From the NCBI GenBank assembly GCA_964498585.1, contig CAZCHH010000094.1, forward strand, positions 1 to 8,278: a stretch of DNA of 8,278 nucleotides. Reading direction: 5' to 3'. Position 1 is the stretch's first letter, and each line of letters starts with the position of its first letter. This DNA comes from JAAYJM01 sp964498585 (GTDB lineage: Bacteria; Bacteroidota; Ignavibacteria; Kapaibacteriales; UBA2268). Of the stretch, positions 1-6,009 are shown piece by piece. The translations under genes and the position numbers were made by a program. A model generated the notes under the pieces. That model searched no databases. It saw nothing but the letters and a program-made list of their open reading frames with translations, and was not told the origin of the DNA.

Positions 1-24
1 GATGACTTCCCAGTCATCGGATGA
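1..24. repeat. Palindromic repeat, copy 1 (GTCATC/GATGAC family)
   Basis: GATGACT (1-7) and AGTCATC (12-18) are a perfect 7-bp inverted repeat around TCCC. AGTCATC then begins a second palindrome, GTCATC-G-GATGA (13-24). The 13-mer AGTCATCGGATGA at 12-24 recurs exactly at 633-645. The order of half-sites suggests the edge of a tandem array with a unit of about 19 bp, cut by the window start. The dispersed-repeat interpretation is inference. The inverted repeats and the shared 13-mer are read directly from the sequence. Confidence 0.6.
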
Positions 25-134
25 ATAGATTCAGTAACGATATTAGAATTTAATATAAATTAGCGAAAAAACTTAGTTTTTTACAGTATTTTTAGCAAAC
101 CATTTATTATCAATTACTACTGAAAATATTCCTT

Positions 135-633
135 AAATTTATGAATAATACAAGTTAAAAAATCCTTTGGCTGGCTTTATGGACTTCAGAAAAACTATTG
201 TTAATGAATTCCATAAACTGACTTTGAATGAAATTATTGATATTACAAATACTTTGAACGAATCTGCTAAAAAACTTTATTCTACACTTGAAAATCTTCA
301 TGATTGGTCGAGAACTCAATCTAAAAGAATAGAGTTTAATCCCGAATTAATTGATTTAAGAGAAGTTGCTTTTAATGTTACTTATATTTTGATGCAATAT
401 GAAAAATGAAAAAAATATTGTATTGGTTTCTAATAATTATTACGTAACTATTGTTAAAGCTGATAAAAATATGATTACTACCGTTATTAGTTACTTAGTT
501 GCAAAAGCTATTAAATTTACTAATGATTATGGTATAGTTCCAATTTCTGCTAAAAAAATTACTAAAATGATTGATGGACAGAGTAAGAAATTTTCCAAAT
601 GCTGTTGAGGATAATGGAATTGGATTGATGAAA
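135..633 (+). pseudogene. Decayed sensor histidine kinase (HisKA/HATPase remnant)
   Basis: Three reading frames together spell the core of a Bacteroidota-style sensor kinase. Frame 2 (about 149-409) gives KNPLAGFMDF, then LENLHDWSRTQ and IEFNPELIDLRE, which match the second half of the HisKA dimerisation domain and the linker. Frame 3 (399-608) gives KADKNMITTVISYLV and AIKFTNDYG, the N-box region of the HATPase domain. Frame 1 (604-633) gives VEDNGIGLMK, the G1 box. Lesions are a stop codon at 146-148, Tyr (149-151) where the phospho-accepting His of an AHDLKNP-type H-box should be, a frameshift near 400, Lys (504-506) in place of the N-box Asn, and a second shift between about 566 and 604. 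The sensor part, G2 box and rest of the ATPase domain are absent, and similarity stops at the palindrome at 630-650. It cannot encode an active kinase. The original signal is unknown. Confidence 0.8.
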
Positions 634-650
634 GTCATCGGATGACTTTC
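630..650. repeat. Palindromic repeat, copy 2
   Basis: A perfect inverted repeat has 10-bp arms, GAAAGTCATC (630-639) and GATGACTTTC (641-650), around a single G. It shares the 13-mer AGTCATCGGATGA with positions 12-24. It starts at the last base of the ATG codon that ends the kinase G1-box match, so it sits on the breakpoint of the pseudogene. There is no U-tract after it, so it is unlikely to be a terminator. A REP- or MITE-like dispersed element is the likeliest reading, but this needs the rest of the genome. Confidence 0.65.
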
Positions 651-1034
651 CTGTTAAAATAATTTTGATAAATATATGTAATACAGAAAGTTACATATAA
701 AAATCTAATTTGGTTTGTCCGCAGCATCATCGAAGATGGCAAGTTTACAATTTAGTCATATATTTTTAATGAATGTTTTACTTGATTTATGGAAGCAAAT
801 TAATAAAAAGTCAATCCAAAAAGTAAAGTAGAACATAAATTCATAATACAAAAATTAAATAATAATAGATAGAATTATTAATAAATTTTAATATTAAAAA
901 TTATTTTGTTTAAAATACAAAAAAATGTAAAATATATTTTTTTTTTAAAGAAAAATTAAATAATTTGTATTTATAGAATTGGAAAACATTGATTTTTCAA
1001 TAATATTAAATAACAATTTATTGAATTATTTTTT
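651..1034. other. AT-rich intergenic region, no gene seen
   Basis: About 380 bp of strongly AT-rich sequence, including a run of ten T at 937-946. No long open frame carries recognisable protein similarity. A short stretch around 724-756 can be read as SIIEDGKFTI followed by a stop. It vaguely resembles the GSKFTFTI-like carboxyl end of sensor kinases and might be the last trace of the kinase, but the match is too short to call. The promoter of the downstream repressor must lie near the 3' end of this region. I could not identify a convincing -33/-7 pair. Confidence 0.5.
988..1001. promoter_or_regulatory. Small inverted repeat upstream of metal repressor (possible operator)
   Basis: ATTGA (988-992) and TCAAT (997-1001) form a perfect 5-bp inverted repeat around TTTT, 42 bp before the repressor start codon. 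Position and symmetry would suit an autoregulatory site. It does not match the DtxR or MntR operator consensus I know, and short AT palindromes are expected by chance here. This is weak evidence only. Confidence 0.2.
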
Positions 1035-1039
1035 AGGAG
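1035..1039 (+). promoter_or_regulatory. Shine-Dalgarno site of the metal repressor
   Basis: AGGAG lies 4 nt before the ATG at 1044. It supports that start, which is also where the DtxR/MntR family N-terminus begins. A strong SD is notable because many Bacteroidota genes lack one. Confidence 0.75.
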
Positions 1040-1043
1040 TAAT

Positions 1044-1700
1044 ATGTTGAGCCAAGCAGTTCAGGATTACTTAAAGACAATCTTCCACCTTCAAAAGGAT
1101 GGTCCTGTGTCTACTACTGATTTAGCCAATGAGCTGAAACTATCCAGCGCCTCTGTAACAGGGATGCTGAAGCGTTTAGACCAGTTAGCATTAGTTAACT
1201 ACAATTCATATAAGGGTGTTACTTTATCCGATTTAGGTAACAAAACCGCAATAAGTATTATTCGTAATCATCGTTTATTGGAAACTTATTTTAAGAATAT
1301 TCTTGGTTATTCTTTAGATAAGATTCATGAAGAAGCTTGTATGCTTGAACATTATATTTCAGAGCATTTAACCAACAAGATAGACGAAATTCTGGAACAT
1401 CCAAAATATGACCCACACGGACATCCTATTCCAACAAAAGATGGCAAAATCGAAGATACTTCAAAAGATATTCTTATGTGTGATATAGTCCCTAAACAAA
1501 CTGTCATAATAAGACGTCTTGAAGACCATAACTCAGAATTGCTCGCCTATTTAGAACAAATTGAACTTCTTCCTAATGTTAAAGTTGAAGTTGTTGAAAT
1601 AGCTCCTTTCCAAGGACCTTTGACAATTATTTATAATAAAGAGAAAAAATTGATTAGCTACGAAATAGCTCGCAATCTTTTCGTTGAACCAATTAAGTAA
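1044..1700 (+). CDS. DtxR/MntR-family metal-dependent transcriptional repressor
   Basis: This 218-residue protein has the full three-domain layout of the family. Residues 1-62 form a winged helix-turn-helix, with the recognition helix around SSASVTGMLKRL (34-45). Residues 63-140 are the metal-binding and dimerisation domain, including the DPHGHPIP segment (123-130). Residues about 146-218 are an SH3-like FeoA-type domain. Aligned by eye, DtxR ligands are kept at His76, Glu80 and His95 (ancillary site) and Cys99, Glu102 and His103 (primary site). The N-terminal ligand is Asp8, as in MntR, instead of the Met of DtxR. The family binds Fe2+ or Mn2+ in the cytoplasm and represses metal uptake genes. 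Which metal is sensed here cannot be settled from sequence. No metal transporter lies in the window, so its targets are elsewhere. The stop overlaps the end of the convergent downstream gene by 8 bp. Confidence 0.92.
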   Translation: MLSQAVQDYLKTIFHLQKDGPVSTTDLANELKLSSASVTGMLKRLDQLALVNYNSYKGVTLSDLGNKTAISIIRNHRLLETYFKNILGYSLDKIHEEACMLEHYISEHLTNKIDEILEHPKYDPHGHPIPTKDGKIEDTSKDILMCDIVPKQTVIIRRLEDHNSELLAYLEQIELLPNVKVEVVEIAPFQGPLTIIYNKEKKLISYEIARNLFVEPIK

Positions 1701-3729
1701 GTATTGCTTTTAGTGTTAAAATGTCTGTTATAGCATTATAGCAGACATTATCTCTACAGTAATATATTGTTATTTGCTCGTTTAACAAATCTTTCTCTTT
1801 TAAGTGTGGGAATAATTCTATGTATTGATTCTTATCCTTGGAATTAATAGGGAATTCTGTTAGAATTCTTTGATACTGGCCATTTGTTTTTATTAAATCT
1901 ATGATTTCATCAATTTGTTCTGATTTTGTCGGATAAACAATAGTAAATTCATCTATTTTATTAAATAAATAATAAATACTATTGATAACTTTAGTATATC
2001 CAACAGGGTATTCATTTATATTAGCAGAAAAAAACTGTAAACTTTTTTCTGCTATTATTTTAAATATATTATTATCTAAATATTTAGATAATATTAATAA
2101 ATAAATAATCAAAATTGAATTCCCAGATGGTATAGCTCCGTCATATATATCTTTTTTTCTGTAAATTAAATCTGTATCTTGTTTTGATGATATAAAAAAT
2201 CCACCATTATCATTATCATAAAACAAATCAATAGCTTGCAAACCAAATTCCTTGGCTTTTATTAAATATTCTATATTTAATGTAGATTCATAAAGCTCTG
2301 TTATCCCCCAAATTAGAAAACTGTAATCATCAAGTTTGGAGTTTATTCCGGCTTTTCCTTCCATATATCTGTGCAAAAGAATACCATCGTCATTAATCAT
2401 ATTATTAATTATAAATTTATAGCATTTTTCAGCATAGAGTAAATATTTTTCGCAAGTCTTAACCTGACTTAATTTTGCTAATGCAGCTATAATTAATCCA
2501 TTCCAATCTGTCAGGCATTTCGTATCTTTAAAAGGTTTTATTCTTTTATTTCGTATATTATTTAGCTTATTTAAGCAATTTTTGATTGTTTCATTATGAA
2601 TAATACTTTTTTTCAAATGAATAATATTTTTTCCGATATGGTCTTTTTCAAAAGAAGAAAAATTTCCTTCTTCTTTAATTTCAAAATATTCTGCAAATTC
2701 TTCAAAATCTTCATTTAAAATATTTTTTAATGCTTCAAAGTCCCAAAGATAATACTTACCTTCTATTTCTTCGCTGTCTGCATCTTCAGCAGAATAAAAG
2801 ATACCATCAACAGACAAAAGGTTTTCAATACAGTAATCTGCTGTTTTCATAGCAATTTCTAAATATATTTCTTTCTTTGTAATTTGATATGCTTCAGTGT
2901 ATGTATAAATTAGAAGTGCCTGGTCATAAAGCATTTTCTCGAAATGAGGGAGCAACCACATCTCGTCTGTAGAGTAGCGATGAAAGCCATTTCCTATATG
3001 GTCAAAAATTCCACCTGAATACATTTTTCCTAATGTAAGTTCAGCCATATTTAGTGCTTTCTCATTTTTATAATTCTTATAATAACTAAGAAGAAATGAT
3101 ATTTGGTGTGGAATTGGAAATTTTGGAGCTTGGCTAAAACCTCCGTTAATTCTATCAAAAGAGAATTCCAATTGCTCGAAGCATTTATGTAAAATTTCCT
3201 CTCCGATTTCACTTATATTGTTTTGATTAAGTGTTTGCTTAATGTGGTTTGTGATTTCCTGAGCAGATTCTAAAACATCAGAATTCTTTTCCTGCCAGTT
3301 AATTATTAATTTTTGCAAAAGTTCTTTTAAACCGATTCTATTGTATCTGGTTGTTTTAGGGAAATAAGTGCCTGCAAAGAAAGGGAATTTGTCTGGAGTT
3401 AAAAAAACTGTAAGAGGCCAGCCACCGCTTCCTGTTAAAACATTGCATATATGCATATAAACAGAATCAATATCAGGTCGTTCCTCACGGTCAACTTTAA
3501 TTGATACAAAATATTCGTTTAATAAATTTGCGATTTCAATGTCTTCAAAAGATTCTTTTTCCATTACGTGACACCAGTGACAAGTTGAGTATCCAATAGA
3601 TAAAAAAATCGGTTTATTTTCATTTTTTGCTTTTGTAAAAGCATCTTCACCCCAGGGTTGCCAATCAACAGGATTGTGTGAGTGCTGCTGTAAATAAGGG
3701 CTTAATTCGTCTTTTAATTTATTTGACAT
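1693..3729 (-). CDS. YyaL/SSP411-type thioredoxin-domain protein (DUF255)
   Basis: This 678-residue protein matches the YyaL/spermatogenesis-associated protein 20 family in length and motifs. Residues about 1-165 form the thioredoxin-like DUF255 domain, with SPYLQQHSHNPVDW at 10-23, CHWCH at 50-54 carrying the CxxC pair Cys50/Cys53, DREERPD at 80-86, GGWP at 102-105 and FAGTYFP at 118-124. The remainder is an (alpha/alpha)6-barrel-like region resembling N-acylglucosamine 2-epimerase folds. Its family signatures include GGFSQAPKFP (196-205), GIFDHIGNGFHRYS (240-253), PHFEKMLYDQ (261-270), EDADSE (315-320) and LTDWNGL (406-412). No signal peptide is evident, so it is probably cytoplasmic. The biochemical role of the family is not firmly established; a redox or sugar-related function is usually suggested. 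The start at 3729 gives the conserved N-terminus, but no clear Shine-Dalgarno site precedes it, which is common in Bacteroidota. Its 3' end overlaps the convergent repressor gene by 8 bp. Confidence 0.93.
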   Translation of the reverse strand: MSNKLKDELSPYLQQHSHNPVDWQPWGEDAFTKAKNENKPIFLSIGYSTCHWCHVMEKESFEDIEIANLLNEYFVSIKVDREERPDIDSVYMHICNVLTGSGGWPLTVFLTPDKFPFFAGTYFPKTTRYNRIGLKELLQKLIINWQEKNSDVLESAQEITNHIKQTLNQNNISEIGEEILHKCFEQLEFSFDRINGGFSQAPKFPIPHQISFLLSYYKNYKNEKALNMAELTLGKMYSGGIFDHIGNGFHRYSTDEMWLLPHFEKMLYDQALLIYTYTEAYQITKKEIYLEIAMKTADYCIENLLSVDGIFYSAEDADSEEIEGKYYLWDFEALKNILNEDFEEFAEYFEIKEEGNFSSFEKDHIGKNIIHLKKSIIHNETIKNCLNKLNNIRNKRIKPFKDTKCLTDWNGLIIAALAKLSQVKTCEKYLLYAEKCYKFIINNMINDDGILLHRYMEGKAGINSKLDDYSFLIWGITELYESTLNIEYLIKAKEFGLQAIDLFYDNDNGGFFISSKQDTDLIYRKKDIYDGAIPSGNSILIIYLLILSKYLDNNIFKIIAEKSLQFFSANINEYPVGYTKVINSIYYLFNKIDEFTIVYPTKSEQIDEIIDLIKTNGQYQRILTEFPINSKDKNQYIELFPHLKEKDLLNEQITIYYCRDNVCYNAITDILTLKAILT

Positions 3730-3890
3730 TAGGTTGATTTTCTTTGATTTCTAATAAATGTATAGATAGATAAAGGGAAAATTTATTGTATTTTATATAA
3801 ACTCTTTTTAGATGAGTTCTGAAATTACAATTCAGAAAAATTCCTTACCTCCAGAGCAATAAATATCTCACATTTCTTCTAAAAAATAAA

Positions 3891-3922
3891 TTTTTTTTAT
3901 TTGTAAGATTTTAGTAATTTTG
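3891..3922 (+). promoter_or_regulatory. Putative Bacteroidota-type promoter of rplS
   Basis: TAATTTTG at 3915-3922 fits the TAnnTTTG -7 box of the Bacteroidota primary sigma factor and lies 27 bp before the rplS ATG, giving a short leader. The -33 region (3891-3898) is a run of T without a clear TTTG. The TTTG at 3900-3903 is too close, only 11 bp away. The -7 match is good and the -33 match is poor. Confidence 0.45.
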
Positions 3923-3936
3923 TAATCTTATTATTG

Positions 3937-3942
3937 AAAGGG
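3937..3942 (+). promoter_or_regulatory. Purine-rich ribosome binding site of rplS
   Basis: AAAGGG followed by TGAAAAA places a Shine-Dalgarno-like purine tract 7 nt before the ATG at 3950. This supports that start over the internal ATG at 3959. Confidence 0.55.
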
Positions 3943-3949
3943 TGAAAAA

Positions 3950-4330
3950 ATGAATAAAATGACTTTAGTAAAGAATATGATAACTGAGCGTGCAATTGAA
4001 GCGCGTAAACAAAAAGACGGAGATAATTTTGCAGAGGTACCAAAATTTAAGCCGGGCGATACTGTTATTGTCGCAGTTAGAGTAGTTGAAGGTGAAAAAG
4101 AAAGAATTCAAAATTTTAAAGGTATTATCATATCAAGACGTGGTGAAGGCATTAATCAAACATTTTTAGTTAGAAAAATTTCAAATGGTGTTGGAGTTGA
4201 AAGAATTTTTCCTTTATACTCCCCAATGCTTCAAAGTATTAAGGTATTCCGTGAAGGTAAGGTAAGACGCGCTAAACTATATTATCTACGTGGAATGTCA
4301 GATAGAAAAATCAGGCAAAAGCTTAATTAA
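3950..4330 (+). CDS. rplS: 50S ribosomal protein L19
   Basis: This 126-residue protein is a full-length bL19. Diagnostic segments are FKPGDTVIVAVRVVEGEKER (33-52), IQNFKGIIISRRGEG, TFLVRKISNGVGVERIFPLY and the basic C-terminal GKVRRAKLYYLRG. L19 sits at the interface of the 30S and 50S subunits and supports intersubunit bridges. The N-terminus is extended by roughly ten residues relative to short homologues (MNKMTLVKNMITERAIEARK), so Met4 is an alternative start. The Shine-Dalgarno tract favours Met1. In many bacteria rplS follows rpsP-rimM-trmD, but here it is alone, with its own upstream promoter-like box and a strong terminator. I regard that as typical of Bacteroidota-type genomes. Identity is certain; exact start is likely. 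Confidence 0.98.
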   Translation: MNKMTLVKNMITERAIEARKQKDGDNFAEVPKFKPGDTVIVAVRVVEGEKERIQNFKGIIISRRGEGINQTFLVRKISNGVGVERIFPLYSPMLQSIKVFREGKVRRAKLYYLRGMSDRKIRQKLN

Positions 4331-4340
4331 TAAAAAGTTT

Positions 4341-4383
4341 AAAATCCCTTTGAGAAACCAAATTTCAAAGGGATTTTTGTTTT
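4341..4383 (+). terminator. Intrinsic terminator after rplS
   Basis: The left arm AAAATCCCTTTGA (4341-4353) pairs perfectly with 4365-4377 as a 13-bp stem, extendable by a G-T and an A-T pair to leave a 7-nt loop. The right arm runs into TTTTTGTTTT (4374-4383). It begins 11 bp after the rplS stop. It should separate rplS from the downstream glycosyltransferase. Confidence 0.92.
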
Positions 4384-4501
4384 GAATAGAGTCTAAATTA
4401 GTAAAAAATTACGTTCTTGTGTGTTCTTATTTGTAAATAAATATTAGACTTTATATAGGTAATTCCCCTATTTTAAATTTACTATAATTACTTTGGAAAA
4501 A

Positions 4502-5953
4502 ATGAAATTTAAACATATTTGGAAAAATAATTATATAATTTTAATTCTTATAATTGCAATAATACCTCGACTTATTGCAGCTTTCTTTTCAATGGGTTAT
4601 GGAATGCATGATGACCACTTTGGGCCAATCGAACAGCCATTTCAAATAATGAATGATATTTCGGTTTGGGAAAACAAAGGCGAGCCGCATGGACATAGCA
4701 TCATTTATCCAGCTCTTCATTATTATCTGTTTCTTGGATTAGAAAAAGTAAACATTGCAGACCCACAAGACAAAATGCTTATTGTTCGTATTTTGCACGC
4801 ATTTTATTCTCTTCTTTTAGTTTATTTCGGATTTAAAATTGCAAAACTAATAACAAGCGAAAAGAATGCAAAAATAATTGGACTTATTCTTGCTTTGTTC
4901 TGGATTTTCCCATTTATGAGTGTCCGCAATTTAATCGAATTTGTTTGTATTCCTCCGCTGCTTGCCGGAACTTATTTTGCAATGAGAGATGAAAATAAGA
5001 AATCTTACATTTTTGCCGGAATTATGTTTGCTCTTAGCTTTATTTTCAGAGTTCAAATCCTTATTATTCCTTTTGGTATTGGTTTAATTTTATTATTTCA
5101 GAAAAAATTTGCATCGCTTTTTTATCTAGTTATTAGCTTGATAGTTACTGCTTTTTTGACTCAGGGAATTGTTGACTGGCTTGTTTGGGGCTATCCTTTT
5201 GCAGCATTCTGGACTTATTTTGCATATAATGCAAGTCATAGTGGCGAATACACCTCTGGTCCCTTTTATAACTATCTGCTTTTGCTGTTTGGAATACTTA
5301 TTCCTCCAACAAGTTTGTTTTTCTTTAAAGATTATTTTGCAAACTGGAAAAACAAATTAATTTTATTCCTACCATCATTTTTATATTTACTTTTCCACTC
5401 AATTTTTCCAAACAAGCAAGAACGGTTCATTCTTCCATTCATTCCTTTTTTTATAATACTTGGTAGTATAAATTATAGTGAATATATAAGGAAAAATTTA
5501 TTTAAATATGCCTGGGTTTGGTTCTGGATTATTAATTCAGTTCTATTGATTATTTTTTCGTTTACATACAGCAAAAGGTCAAGAGTAGAATCATTTTATT
5601 ATTTATCAAGAAAAGATGACGTGAAATCCGTCCTTGTTGATTGCGGAAAAATCGGCTCTATGTTCAATCCTAGTTTTTATATGAATAAATACAATGTTCC
5701 AATCTATACCACCTGGGACACAAATCCACTTGACAGTATTATTACGAATGTAGAAGTAGAACCAAACTACATTATTATGTATGGCGATGACAATCAAACT
5801 GAGCGAAAAGAAACAATAGAAAATCAATTTAATAGAAAAATGGTGTTTGAGCTTGAAATTGCTCCAAGCATAATTGACCAAATATTTTATTATTTAAATC
5901 CAAAGCACAATAAAAACGAAAGTGCATATATTTATAGGTTAAGAAAAAATTGA
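4502..5953 (+). CDS. Polytopic membrane glycosyltransferase, GT22-like (GT-C fold)
   Basis: This protein of 483 residues (from ATG 4502) has about ten hydrophobic helices between residues 11 and 355, then a soluble tail of some 125 residues. Features of the GT22/ALG9-PIG-B mannosyltransferase family are visible. An acidic motif HDDHF (36-40) sits in the first outer loop, where the catalytic Asp/Glu of GT-C enzymes lies, with a following Glu44. FRVQ is at 182-185, and a DWLVWG...YN block spans 225-243. The family signature HSIFPNKQERFILPFIPF lies at 299-316. GT-C enzymes transfer sugar from a polyprenyl-phosphate donor on the outer face of the membrane. Donor, acceptor and pathway are not shown here, and no other glycan gene is nearby. 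A TTG at 4493 would add three residues, but ATG is the more usual start. The gene is preceded by the rplS terminator, so it is probably transcribed alone. It converges with the protease gene across 56 bp. Confidence 0.82.
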   Translation: MKFKHIWKNNYIILILIIAIIPRLIAAFFSMGYGMHDDHFGPIEQPFQIMNDISVWENKGEPHGHSIIYPALHYYLFLGLEKVNIADPQDKMLIVRILHAFYSLLLVYFGFKIAKLITSEKNAKIIGLILALFWIFPFMSVRNLIEFVCIPPLLAGTYFAMRDENKKSYIFAGIMFALSFIFRVQILIIPFGIGLILLFQKKFASLFYLVISLIVTAFLTQGIVDWLVWGYPFAAFWTYFAYNASHSGEYTSGPFYNYLLLLFGILIPPTSLFFFKDYFANWKNKLILFLPSFLYLLFHSIFPNKQERFILPFIPFFIILGSINYSEYIRKNLFKYAWVWFWIINSVLLIIFSFTYSKRSRVESFYYLSRKDDVKSVLVDCGKIGSMFNPSFYMNKYNVPIYTTWDTNPLDSIITNVEVEPNYIIMYGDDNQTERKETIENQFNRKMVFELEIAPSIIDQIFYYLNPKHNKNESAYIYRLRKN

Positions 5954-6009
5954 ATTAATAATTTCACAGTTCAAAGAGTTTATGTATGTGGAGAAAGATA
6001 AGTTCTATC

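Noticed and set aside
66..82. Hairpin AAAAAAC-TTA-GTTTTTT as a possible terminator
   Set aside because: The stem is almost only A-T pairs and no intact gene precedes it in the window; expected by chance in this composition.
3817..3837. Inverted repeat TTCTGAA/TTCAGAA as an rplS leader structure
   Set aside because: It lies upstream of the putative rplS -7 box, so it would not be in the leader RNA, and it has no U-tract; no known L19 leader features were seen.
5169..5360. Plus-strand frame of 63 codons inside the glycosyltransferase gene
   Set aside because: It is an alternative frame of a hydrophobic coding stretch with no independent support.
5606..5881. Minus-strand open frame of 91 codons inside the glycosyltransferase gene
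   Set aside because: It lies wholly opposite a well-supported coding region and shows no domain; it is a shadow frame.
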